From Candidatus Glassbacteria bacterium (GTDB taxonomy: Bacteria; Gemmatimonadota; Glassbacteria; GWA2-58-10): a DNA stretch of 41,068 nt. The number at the start of each line of letters is the position of its first letter. Positions within the stretch are counted from its first letter, which is position 1. Below, piece after piece: positions 34,148 to 41,068 of the stretch. Position numbers and translations under genes: made by a program. A model generated the notes under the pieces. That model had not been told where the DNA came from, did not search any database, and was given only the letters and a program-made list of their open reading frames with translations. The stretch covers positions 110,479 to 151,546 of the forward strand of contig VRUH01000004.1 of NCBI GenBank assembly GCA_019456185.1, given 5' to 3'.

Positions 34148-36298
34148 ATGAGGACTGCTCAGCTAAAGTTTCTGACGGTAATAAGTTGCCTGGTTCTGAC
34201 TGTTTCATCCGCCGGCGCGCAGGCGCAAACCGAGCTCTGGAACGAGGGGATCAGCCTGATCCCGTACCCGCAGCAGGCGGTGCCGGGTGGCGATGATTTC
34301 GTGTTCGGCGCTTCGGTGAGTATCGTGCTCGACAACGAAGCCTCGGCTGCGGACAGGTTCGCCGCCGAGGACCTGGCCGGGCAACTGAAGGCGCGGTTCG
34401 GGATTACGGCCACAATCGGCGGGAACGCTGCGGGAGGGTCAATCGTGCTGACCAGCGCCGGAGTGCCGTCCGAGGGTTACGGACAGGGGTATGCCCTGTC
34501 CGTGGAACCGGGAAAAATAACTGTCAGCGGGAAGGGGCCGGGTCTGTTCTACGGGACCCGCAGCCTGGTGCAGCTTGTCCAGAACAGGCGTGAGGGCTGG
34601 GCGGTGCTCGGAATGAAAATTACCGACTGGCCGGATATCAAATACCGGGTGGCCCATTACGATACCAAGCACCATCAGGACAAGGCGGAATATGTCCGCC
34701 AGTTTATCCGTGAGCTGGCCGACTACAAGCTGAATGTCCTGCTCTGGGAATGGGAAGACAAGTTCGCCTACGAGAGCCATCCCGAGATCGGCGCGCCGGG
34801 AGCGTTCACGCCGGATGAGATGCGGGAGTTCACCCGCTACGCCCAGCAGTACCACGTCCAGATAGTGCCGCTGGTCCAGGGCCTGGGCCATGTCAGCTTC
34901 ATCCTCAAGTGGCCGCAGTACAAACACCTCCGCGAAATAGAAGCCTCGAACTGGGAATTCTGCCCGCTCAAGGACGGCTCATATGAGTTGTTGTTCGACC
35001 TCTGGGACGAGGCGATCGCGGCCACGCCGGGCTCCGAGTTCATGCACCTCGGCACCGACGAGACCTATGAACTGGGCCGGGGTGTGGAGTGCGGCTGCCG
35101 GGCCAAGGCGGAGGAGATCGGGCGCTACGGGCTGATGCAGATTTTCCTCGAGCGCTGTTTCGAGCATATCAGCAAGCAGGGCCGCCGGGTGATCAGCTGG
35201 GGCGGCGAGTATCGTCCGGGCGAGAAAATCAAACCGCCCAAAGGGCTGATTGTCTCGGAGTTCACCGAGGACCTCGATATCGCTGAAGCCTCGCGGGACG
35301 CAGGTTACCCGGCCTGGGTCTACGACCCGAACCCGGGGATCGAGCACCTGTTTCTCCCTTATTTCTACAGGTTGAGGAGGGGCCGGCAAACGGTCGGGGC
35401 GCTGGAAAACTCCTACCGCCGTCTCAGTGTCGCGGCCAGCAGCGGGCTGTACGAGGGAATGGTCAACACGAGCTGGGACGACAGCGGGCTGCATAACCAG
35501 GTCTGGATGATGAGCTGGGTCAACAGCGCCGAGTACTCCTGGAGCGGCGCCGCTCCCTCGCTGGATGAGTTTATCGATAAGTATTTCGTCAGCTACTACG
35601 GCCCCGGGGTCCGCGACATGCGCGAGCTGTGGCAGCTGTTCAACGACGGGGCGTATTACTACATGGACACATTCGAGCGCAATGTCTGGCACCACGGCGA
35701 TATCGGCAAAACGCACCTGCCGGACCTTCCCCGCGGCGATGCGGTGGAGTACGATCCGTTCTGGAACCGCGAGTACGCGGATATCCTGGCCCGCAGCCGC
35801 GGGCAGCTTTCGGCGATGGAGCGGGCCAGTCTGATCTGCCGGACCAATATCCGGAATGGCGTACGCCACCACTATGATTTCGAGATTTTCCTCACGATCG
35901 CCGACCTGATAGCGCATACCGCCCGGACGTATGTCGCGCTTTCCGAGCTGGAAAACACTATCACCGAAGCCCACCGGGCGAGGTTTGTCAGCCACACTCA
36001 GGTGGTGGGATCACTGCGAAGGGCGGCGGGAATAATCGAGGACAATCTGGACGAGCGCAAGAGAGTGTACGACAACCTGGTGGCTGTCTGGGAGAAAACC
36101 CGCCTGCCGAAAGGGATGAGTACGCCTGCAAAGAAATTTTTCCACTCTCAGGACAGGGCTCGTCACTACGCCTTCCGTACGGCCGATATGAGTTACCTGA
36201 TCTGCGACGAGCAGTTGCTGGGCCTGGAGGATTATCTGGCCGGGCTGAAAAACTACACGGAATGGTACAAGAAGACTTACAGCCAGTTCCTGAAATAA
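34148..36298 (+). CDS. GH20-like beta-N-acetylhexosaminidase
   Basis: 716 residues with a signal peptide ending SSAGAQA. Residues about 35-150 are the GH20 N-terminal alpha/beta domain (ISLIPYPQQAV, GQGYALSVEPGKITVSG, GLFYGTRSLVQL). The barrel begins DWPDIKYRVAHYDTKHH and has the catalytic pair in FMHLGTDETYELG (D304-E305) and a substrate-side SWGGEYRPG. The last about 200 residues are helical and longer than in typical hexosaminidases. GH20 enzymes remove terminal N-acetylglucosamine or N-acetylgalactosamine by substrate-assisted catalysis, which would suggest a glycosaminoglycan or glycoprotein target. This contrasts with the pectin enzymes elsewhere in the window. The amidohydrolase gene follows after 19 bp, so the two are probably cotranscribed. 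Confidence 0.85.
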   Translation: MRTAQLKFLTVISCLVLTVSSAGAQAQTELWNEGISLIPYPQQAVPGGDDFVFGASVSIVLDNEASAADRFAAEDLAGQLKARFGITATIGGNAAGGSIVLTSAGVPSEGYGQGYALSVEPGKITVSGKGPGLFYGTRSLVQLVQNRREGWAVLGMKITDWPDIKYRVAHYDTKHHQDKAEYVRQFIRELADYKLNVLLWEWEDKFAYESHPEIGAPGAFTPDEMREFTRYAQQYHVQIVPLVQGLGHVSFILKWPQYKHLREIEASNWEFCPLKDGSYELLFDLWDEAIAATPGSEFMHLGTDETYELGRGVECGCRAKAEEIGRYGLMQIFLERCFEHISKQGRRVISWGGEYRPGEKIKPPKGLIVSEFTEDLDIAEASRDAGYPAWVYDPNPGIEHLFLPYFYRLRRGRQTVGALENSYRRLSVAASSGLYEGMVNTSWDDSGLHNQVWMMSWVNSAEYSWSGAAPSLDEFIDKYFVSYYGPGVRDMRELWQLFNDGAYYYMDTFERNVWHHGDIGKTHLPDLPRGDAVEYDPFWNREYADILARSRGQLSAMERASLICRTNIRNGVRHHYDFEIFLTIADLIAHTARTYVALSELENTITEAHRARFVSHTQVVGSLRRAAGIIEDNLDERKRVYDNLVAVWEKTRLPKGMSTPAKKFFHSQDRARHYAFRTADMSYLICDEQLLGLEDYLAGLKNYTEWYKKTYSQFLK

Positions 36299-36317
36299 CA
36301 GCCAAGGAGTATGATCG

Positions 36318-37769
36318 ATGAACCTGGTGAAAGTTCTGTTGCCGCTGGTTTTCCTGATGGCCGCGATGATTCTCGGAGCCTGCACGGGCGGGGCTGGTAA
36401 GCGCGACAAAAGAGTGGATTCCAGCACCGGCTGGCTTGGGGGTCAGCGCGCGGATGAGGACAAGCTCTTCGCCAGGGTCAAGGGCGCTGTCGATGCCGTG
36501 CGGATGATCGACACGCACGAGCACCAGGTCAGCGAGAAATACTGGCTGGAAAACGAGTACAGCCTGTTCAGCTGGTTTATTCAGCCCTGGTTCGGCCAGT
36601 ACGCGGGCGGAGATATGGTCAGCGCCGGGCTGAAACCGGAAGACCTGGAAAAACTTCGCGACCGCTCGGTAGCGATGGAGAAGCGCTGGGAGATAGTCTC
36701 CCCCTGGTGGCCGTTCGCGCGTACCACCGGGTTCGGCCAGAGCGTGCGGCTGGCTGCCCGGGATATCTATGGCGTGGCTGAGATAAACGATTCGACCTGG
36801 GCCGAACTGAACAGGCGGATAATCGCCGGCCACAAGCCAGGCCATTACCGCCGGGTGCTCTACGAGATGAGCGGGATCGACGTGATGATTCTCGACCAGA
36901 ATGTCCGCGCCGACCCCTATGTCCACAGTGATTTCGTCAAGCCGGACGTCCGTCCCCGGGTAGCGCTGGTCAAGCGGTTCGACGACACGTTTATCCGGCT
37001 CACTTCCGACTCGCTGAGCCTGATCGAGCGTGACTGGGGCCAGCGGGTGGATGACCTGGACGAACTGCTGCGCGCTCTCGACGACCGGTTCGACTGGATG
37101 GAGCGAACCGGAGTGTACGTGGGCGTCAAATGCGCGATGGCCTACGACCGGATTGTCCGTTATGAGGACGTGCCGCGCGAGGTGGCCGAGAAAATTTTCT
37201 ACCGGATTCACGGCGGCGAGAGTGTTGGCGCGATGGAGCGACTGCCGTTCGAGGATTTCATGCTCAACCAGGTGGCCCGCCGGGTGGGCGAGCGGGGTCT
37301 GGTGATGCAGGTCCATGCCGGGATCCTGGCCGGTGGAACTGGCAATATCTCACGTACCAACGTGATCCACATGAACAGTCTGTTCGCCCGTCACCCCCGG
37401 ACGAAATTCGCGGTGTTCCACGGCAGTTTCCCCTACATGGGCGAGCTGGCGTCAATAGCCAAGAATTTCGCCAACGTTTACATTGATAACTGCTGGATGC
37501 CGATAATATCGCCCAGCCAGACCCGTGAATGGATGCACTCCTGGATAGAGACTGTGCCGCTGAACAAGCTGATGGGTTACGGTGGCGACTATAATTTCCC
37601 GGACGGCAGCTACGGGCACAGCCTGGCGGCGCGGCATATCCTGGCCGAGGTGCTGAGCGAGAAGGTTCGCGAGGGTTATTTCACCGAGGACGAGGCGGAG
37701 TGGGCGGCAAACCGTATCCTGCGCCAGAACGCGGTCGACCTGTTCGGACTGGAACGGTTTCTGGACTAG
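36318..37769 (+). CDS. Amidohydrolase-family lipoprotein (uronate isomerase-like fold)
   Basis: 483 residues; AAGGAG precedes the ATG. The signal ends in a lipobox (MAAMILGAC, Cys22). Metal-site landmarks of the amidohydrolase superfamily are MIDTHEHQVSEKYW near residue 57, VGVKCAMAYDR, LVMQVHAGILAGGTG, FAVFHGSFPYMGE and the late LMGYGGDYNFPD, where an Asp completes the site. Its length and the long insert between the first two motifs recall glucuronate isomerase and amidohydrolase-2 relatives. A lipoprotein location is unusual for a catabolic isomerase, so a hydrolase acting on an extracellular or periplasmic product is more likely. It shares only the superfamily with the lipoprotein at 20955-22133; sequence similarity is low. 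Confidence 0.82.
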   Translation: MNLVKVLLPLVFLMAAMILGACTGGAGKRDKRVDSSTGWLGGQRADEDKLFARVKGAVDAVRMIDTHEHQVSEKYWLENEYSLFSWFIQPWFGQYAGGDMVSAGLKPEDLEKLRDRSVAMEKRWEIVSPWWPFARTTGFGQSVRLAARDIYGVAEINDSTWAELNRRIIAGHKPGHYRRVLYEMSGIDVMILDQNVRADPYVHSDFVKPDVRPRVALVKRFDDTFIRLTSDSLSLIERDWGQRVDDLDELLRALDDRFDWMERTGVYVGVKCAMAYDRIVRYEDVPREVAEKIFYRIHGGESVGAMERLPFEDFMLNQVARRVGERGLVMQVHAGILAGGTGNISRTNVIHMNSLFARHPRTKFAVFHGSFPYMGELASIAKNFANVYIDNCWMPIISPSQTREWMHSWIETVPLNKLMGYGGDYNFPDGSYGHSLAARHILAEVLSEKVREGYFTEDEAEWAANRILRQNAVDLFGLERFLD

Positions 37770-37801
37770 CAGGATATGCAGTGGAGAGGAAAGGATGGAC
37801 C

Positions 37802-38050
37802 ATGGACGGGGGGGAGCAGCTGAAATTCAAGTGCGGAGCTTGCGGCTGGACAGGCACGGGCCCAGAGGCAATGAAACCCTCGGGCGAAATAAGAGAGGAT
37901 TGGGAGCGCGTGTGGAGGTTCCGCAAGGGATTGAAAGACGAGTTCGGTACCCAGTTCTACCTGGGTACGATCAAATGGGAAAACGAGCTCGACAACAACC
38001 AGGTTTGCCCGGTCTGCGCCGGGGAAGCGAGCAGGGTGGAGGAGGAGTGA
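37802..38050 (+). CDS. Small zinc-ribbon protein
   Basis: 82 residues from the ATG at 37802 (AAGGA 6 nt upstream), 32 bp after the amidohydrolase stop. Two CxxC knuckles, KCGACG (C11, C14) and VCPVCAG (C69, C72), bracket a charged, Trp-rich helical section (REDWERVWRFRKGLKDEFGT). The pattern predicts one structural zinc. No family was recognised. The stop lies 7 bp from the convergent end of the AT-rich restriction gene. Longer in-frame starts would overlap the amidohydrolase gene. Confidence 0.65.
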   Translation: MDGGEQLKFKCGACGWTGTGPEAMKPSGEIREDWERVWRFRKGLKDEFGTQFYLGTIKWENELDNNQVCPVCAGEASRVEEE

Positions 38051-38057
38051 TTCGGAA

Positions 38058-38861
38058 TTACAGTATGCTTGATAAACTTTGACGGGAATATTCTGCTATT
38101 TCTTTTAGAGAGAGTTCGTTTTTGCTTACTAGTAAGTAATGTTTCTCAAAAATGATTCTGATCTGGTCCTCGTGTTTAGTGAATGAAAATATTACGATAA
38201 CATCGTCTTTTAAAAACTGCGCGGCTAAAGGTCGACATATCATATTCGGAAATTTAGTCTCACCGAATGCAAAGTATTGTTCTATTTGGATTCGACCAAT
38301 CTTGTCTTTTTCGCCTTTTGCTTCTACTGGGATTATATAGTGAGCACCTCGTTGGTCAATTCCCACATAGACTTCATCAATTTCAACTTGACCTATATCT
38401 TTAATTTTTGTACGTAAATGGTTTTGAAGAGAATAACAAGTGGCACCTGTAAATATATCGATGATTCTATTATATCTGATTTTTGCTAAGAGAGCCTGTT
38501 CGTTGTTAAGTGCATATTTGTCAATTACTCCTGGAGTTGAATTCAAGATTTTTGTCTCTATGAGACTTTTATTCGGAGTTAAATCTAATATTGGAAATTG
38601 GATAAATTTATAATGAGCTGTTCCGCCATATTCACCTGTAGCTCTAATTATCCATTCGCAATTATTTTTGGCGCTATCCCTAATTTTTTTGGGAAGTGGA
38701 TATCTCGAACGGAAATGATAGAGAACGTCAGGTAAATTTCTAATATTATATGCGGCATTAAGTTTTTCCAGATCCTCCTTTGTAAAATCTATCTCATTAT
38801 CGCCGTCTCTGTATTTTGCAAAGAAAAGTTTCGAAATAATTTTATCGTAATTGCTCCGCAT
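38058..38861 (-). CDS. Probable type II restriction endonuclease
   Basis: 267 residues, not close to any enzyme I can name. A PD-(D/E)XK-type active site is suggested by QVEIDEVYVGID (D162) followed by YIIPVEAKGEKDKIG (E180-x-K182), then a helix with RIQIEQYFAFGE. It lies 20 bp downstream of a DNA methyltransferase in the same direction, the usual order for a restriction-modification pair. The base composition is visibly AT-rich, with Lys/Ile/Asn-rich codons, unlike the GC-rich genes on both sides, which indicates transfer from another genome. It would cut DNA not methylated by its partner. The recognition sequence is unknown. Confidence 0.72.
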   Translation of the reverse strand: MRSNYDKIISKLFFAKYRDGDNEIDFTKEDLEKLNAAYNIRNLPDVLYHFRSRYPLPKKIRDSAKNNCEWIIRATGEYGGTAHYKFIQFPILDLTPNKSLIETKILNSTPGVIDKYALNNEQALLAKIRYNRIIDIFTGATCYSLQNHLRTKIKDIGQVEIDEVYVGIDQRGAHYIIPVEAKGEKDKIGRIQIEQYFAFGETKFPNMICRPLAAQFLKDDVIVIFSFTKHEDQIRIIFEKHYLLVSKNELSLKEIAEYSRQSLSSIL

Positions 38862-38881
38862 ATTATTATCCCAGGAGAGTT

Positions 38882-40213
38882 TTAGGGCCAGCGCAGAACT
38901 AATACCTCTTCTCGCATGTTCATTTTTGTTGCGCTTGCAAATCTTGTCCTGAATAAGTCAATGGATACAACTTCATATCCCAAAGATTCTGCGATTTCTG
39001 CTAGTATTTGGCCTGTTGGAATGAAAACTCTTAGATAAGAAGCTTGATCTCCAACAACATATCCAAGGTAGGCGCCTTTTTTCAAAAATACTCTCAATTC
39101 CGCAAGATGTTTCGCCATCCCACCAAAGTATAATTTTGTTACTCTACTATAGAGCTTTTCAAATCCAGATGTTTTACCTTGTTCAATGCGTCTTTTTTCA
39201 ATAATGGCTGCTATTTCATTGATTATTGTGAAATTTTTAATCCATTGGTCATCTTTGTCTTCCTTATAGACTCCCCTTGTATTTGATCTTATAAAAGTCT
39301 TTTTCATTTCGCGTAACTCTTGCTTGTTCTTAATAAACCCAAGCATTACTGATTCTAAGCGAGTTGTACGGGAATAGTCTTTTTCATTTGGATAGGGAGG
39401 GGAAGTAAAAACAGCTTTTATCGATTCTTTGTCCAAGTGTTTCCCAATATGTCTTGAATCGCTGAGTATGACATCGGAAAGAACAGCTTTACTTCCCGCG
39501 TAAGCCTCAAGATCTTTGGAAATATTATTAACATTATTCAACCAACTAGGAGCAACTAAAGCGTCCTTCTTAGCTTTCCTAACACCGACCTCAGGGCCGA
39601 AGTGAAGGTTGCTGGCTGATTCAACTAGCATTTTTACAAATGCGATTAGCTCATGCGCAACGAAATCGTTCTTGGGTGAACTTTGAATAGCTCTGAGCAG
39701 TAAAAGTGATTTGTGTAATGGTATAGGACTAATTGAATTTTTAAGGATTAATTTCTCTTCCTCTTGCGTTAATGAATATAAATCTCTATTGGTGTCATGT
39801 CCTATTTCAAATAGACATTCCTCTGGTAAAACATCATCTCGCATATTTTGATTTGCTAAATCATGCTTCACTTTTTCTGCAATAGTATAAGCATGTTCTT
39901 GTAAGGGGCGTGCATTAATATCCCAATTGATTTTTACTTTACTTGCAAAATGCGCCATAGGGTTAGCTTCTATACCAATACTGCTAATTCCGTTTTTCTT
40001 TGCTTCAACTAACGTTGTGCCTGTGCCACAAAAAGGGTCTAATAATGTGTCGCCATCGGTTAACTCAAATCTATCGATGTAGTGTCTCACTAAATGCGGA
40101 GGAAAAGACAATACAAAGCGGTACCAGTCATGGATTGCCCTATCATTGGGTTCAAGTTTATTACTATTATTGGGCAACGTACTCTGATCGTATTTTAAAT
40201 TGCTAATACTCAT
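38882..40213 (-). CDS. DNA methyltransferase (probable m4C/m6A, type II)
   Basis: 443 residues. The SAM-binding motif I is LLDPFCGTGTTLVEA (about residues 57-71) and the catalytic motif IV is FTSPPYPNEKDY (TSPPY at 270-274). The order I then IV, with Ser before PPY, is typical of beta-class N4-cytosine enzymes, though N6-adenine specificity cannot be excluded. The 200 residues between the two motifs are unusually long and could form the target recognition domain. The gene is AT-rich like its endonuclease partner. Its 5' region contains two inverted repeats. The ATG at 40213 has only a weak ribosome site. Confidence 0.88.
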   Translation of the reverse strand: MSISNLKYDQSTLPNNSNKLEPNDRAIHDWYRFVLSFPPHLVRHYIDRFELTDGDTLLDPFCGTGTTLVEAKKNGISSIGIEANPMAHFASKVKINWDINARPLQEHAYTIAEKVKHDLANQNMRDDVLPEECLFEIGHDTNRDLYSLTQEEEKLILKNSISPIPLHKSLLLLRAIQSSPKNDFVAHELIAFVKMLVESASNLHFGPEVGVRKAKKDALVAPSWLNNVNNISKDLEAYAGSKAVLSDVILSDSRHIGKHLDKESIKAVFTSPPYPNEKDYSRTTRLESVMLGFIKNKQELREMKKTFIRSNTRGVYKEDKDDQWIKNFTIINEIAAIIEKRRIEQGKTSGFEKLYSRVTKLYFGGMAKHLAELRVFLKKGAYLGYVVGDQASYLRVFIPTGQILAEIAESLGYEVVSIDLFRTRFASATKMNMREEVLVLRWP

Positions 40214-40219
40214 TGTTCT

Positions 40220-40300
40220 CGATTCTGAAAAACGAATGTGTGTTTTTAGGAAACCACTCTACGTAAAAATAACACAAATCCAAATGTTATTCCAGAATCG
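40220..40300 (-). promoter_or_regulatory. Nested inverted repeats upstream of the methyltransferase
   Basis: CGATTCTG (40220-40227) pairs with CAGAATCG (40293-40300), and inside them AATAACA (40268-40274) pairs with TGTTATT (40285-40291) around a 10-nt spacer. The inner repeat has operator-like spacing. The region must contain the promoter of the restriction-modification pair, but no clear -35/-10 pair was found. No separate controller-protein gene was seen. Confidence 0.35.
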
Positions 40301-40356
40301 GTTTTTTATGGTATTGGCAAATTAGGATAGACGCAATTTTTGCCTTTCCTTACCGC

Positions 40357-40482
40357 TCACCAGGCTCCGGTTTCCATGTCGTGGAACAGTTTGGTGTCGT
40401 TGAGGTAATAGATTGTTCGCAGGACCTCGTCCGGCAGTTTGAACCCATAGTTCATCCACCAGGCTGCCTGTTGCCCCCCCCT
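40357..40482 (-). pseudogene. In-frame 3' extension or gene remnant after a TGA
   Basis: Immediately after the TGA at 40483-40485 the same frame stays open for 41 codons and ends at a TGA (40357-40359). The peptide includes QQAAWWMNYGFKLPDEVL and RTIYYLNDTKLFHDM, and ends ETGAW, which looks like genuine protein rather than random GC-rich sequence. A run of eight C (eight G on the coding strand, 40474-40481) follows the stop. It may be the true C-terminus of the oxidoreductase, cut by a nonsense change or by compensating indels, or the tail of another gene damaged when the AT-rich island arrived. Confidence 0.45.
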
Positions 40483-41068
40483 TCACCCAATCTTTCCCGT
40501 TTTGACATCTCTTTTCACCAGCCTGCCCTCGCGGCAACTGAGATTGACCATGTGGCCCACGTTGACCGCCCGCACGCCGAATTCGATATCCTCGACCGGG
40601 GCCGTGTCGTTGCGGATCGAGTCGTAGAAATTGCGCAGATGGGCGGTGGTTGACCCCTCGGCGCCGCGCACGGTGTACTCGGACGGTTCGCCGGCGGTGG
40701 CCGGCGCGCCCTCCAACGGGCTCATGCTCTCGTCGAGACCCATCACCTGCCTGATCTGCTCTTTCGTCCCGGACGGGAAGCTTTTGGTGGAGTAGGCAAA
40801 GTTTTCGCGGATTGGCTCATGGTAGATCGTGAACGAGCCGCCGCGGAACTCCATCGTTCCCTCGGTACCGTAGAAAGTTAGTTCGGGTCCCTGGTGGCCG
40901 TGGCAGACCGAGGTAGTCAGTCTGAGCATGAATTCCTCGGGGTAGGTTGCAATCGCGGCGATCTGGTCGGGAACCTCGCGATAGTCTTTCCAGAGATAGA
41001 TATCACCGAAAGCGAACACGGATTCCGGGCCTCGGACATCCAGCAGGTAGTGGGTAGCGCTAACCAGG
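40483..41068 (-). CDS. Gfo/Idh/MocA-family oxidoreductase, 3' part (5' partial)
   Basis: The frame is open through the right edge of the window, so only the C-terminal about 194 residues are seen. They begin LVSATHYLLDVRGPESVFAF and continue with the family's substrate-domain pattern: THYLLDV (catalytic-His region), PDQIAAIATYPEEFMLRLTT, ELTFYGTEGTMEFRGGSF and NFYDSIRNDTAPVEDIEFGV. They finish GRLVKRDVKTGKIG. NAD(P)-dependent oxidation or epimerisation of a sugar is the family role. The GC-rich composition matches the main cluster, so the AT-rich island lies between two blocks of the same genome. The ending is unusual: a TGA followed by 41 further open codons in frame. Confidence 0.85.
   Translation of the reverse strand, partial: LVSATHYLLDVRGPESVFAFGDIYLWKDYREVPDQIAAIATYPEEFMLRLTTSVCHGHQGPELTFYGTEGTMEFRGGSFTIYHEPIRENFAYSTKSFPSGTKEQIRQVMGLDESMSPLEGAPATAGEPSEYTVRGAEGSTTAHLRNFYDSIRNDTAPVEDIEFGVRAVNVGHMVNLSCREGRLVKRDVKTGKIG

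Noticed and set aside
1-41068. CRISPR arrays, tRNA or rRNA genes, phage or transposase genes
   Set aside because: No regularly spaced repeats, cloverleaf-like sequences or transposase/integrase motifs were seen on either strand.

Overview
The window reads as a GC-rich chromosome segment of a Gram-negative, carbohydrate-degrading bacterium, probably a member of the FCB superphylum or an uncultivated relative. This is inferred from type IX-like C-terminal sorting domains (PNPF-type motifs, a terminal Gly-x-Tyr-x-Tyr-x-x strand), a PorV/PorQ-family outer-membrane protein, Tat-exported Gfo/Idh/MocA oxidoreductases, many lipoproteins and several secreted polysaccharide-degrading enzymes. No rRNA, tRNA, CRISPR array or transposase was found, and the species cannot be named from this sequence.

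Layout. 1-4228 (+): the 3' end of a large surface protein followed by a PorV-like protein, closed by a perfect 21-bp terminator at 4249-4294 that can serve both strands. 4333-25758 (-): a long, nearly colinear run. In transcription order it is a secreted dockerin/sorting-domain protein, a Tat-exported TIM-barrel protein, an amidohydrolase lipoprotein, an Asp-box (GH74-like) lipoprotein, a PL11 rhamnogalacturonan lyase, a HEAT protein, a transglutaminase-like CARDB protein, a UroD-family protein, a 41-residue membrane protein, an SSS symporter, a GH36-like alpha-galactosidase, a TIM-barrel glycosidase-like lipoprotein and a Gfo/Idh/MocA oxidoreductase. 25759-26263 is the only gene-free stretch above 300 bp; it holds a 226-bp inverted-repeat element and a terminator. 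26264-31523 (-): two tandem SGNH acetylesterases behind a heparinase II/III-like lipoprotein. 31771-37769 (+): a divergent heparinase II/III-like protein, a GH20-like hexosaminidase and a second amidohydrolase lipoprotein, followed by a small zinc-ribbon protein. 38058-40213 (-): a strikingly AT-rich restriction-modification pair. 40357-41068 (-): the 3' part of another Gfo/Idh/MocA gene with an odd, possibly broken end.

How the parts may work together (inference): extracellular lyases, glycosidases and acetylesterases would cut and deacetylate a pectic or glycosaminoglycan-like polysaccharide. PL11 plus alpha-galactosidase plus acetylesterase points to acetylated rhamnogalacturonan I with galactose side chains. 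The SSS symporter with its tiny partner would import the products, and the oxidoreductases, amidohydrolases and UroD-like protein would process them. No SusC/SusD pair is present, so this is a polysaccharide-utilisation locus of a non-Bacteroides type.
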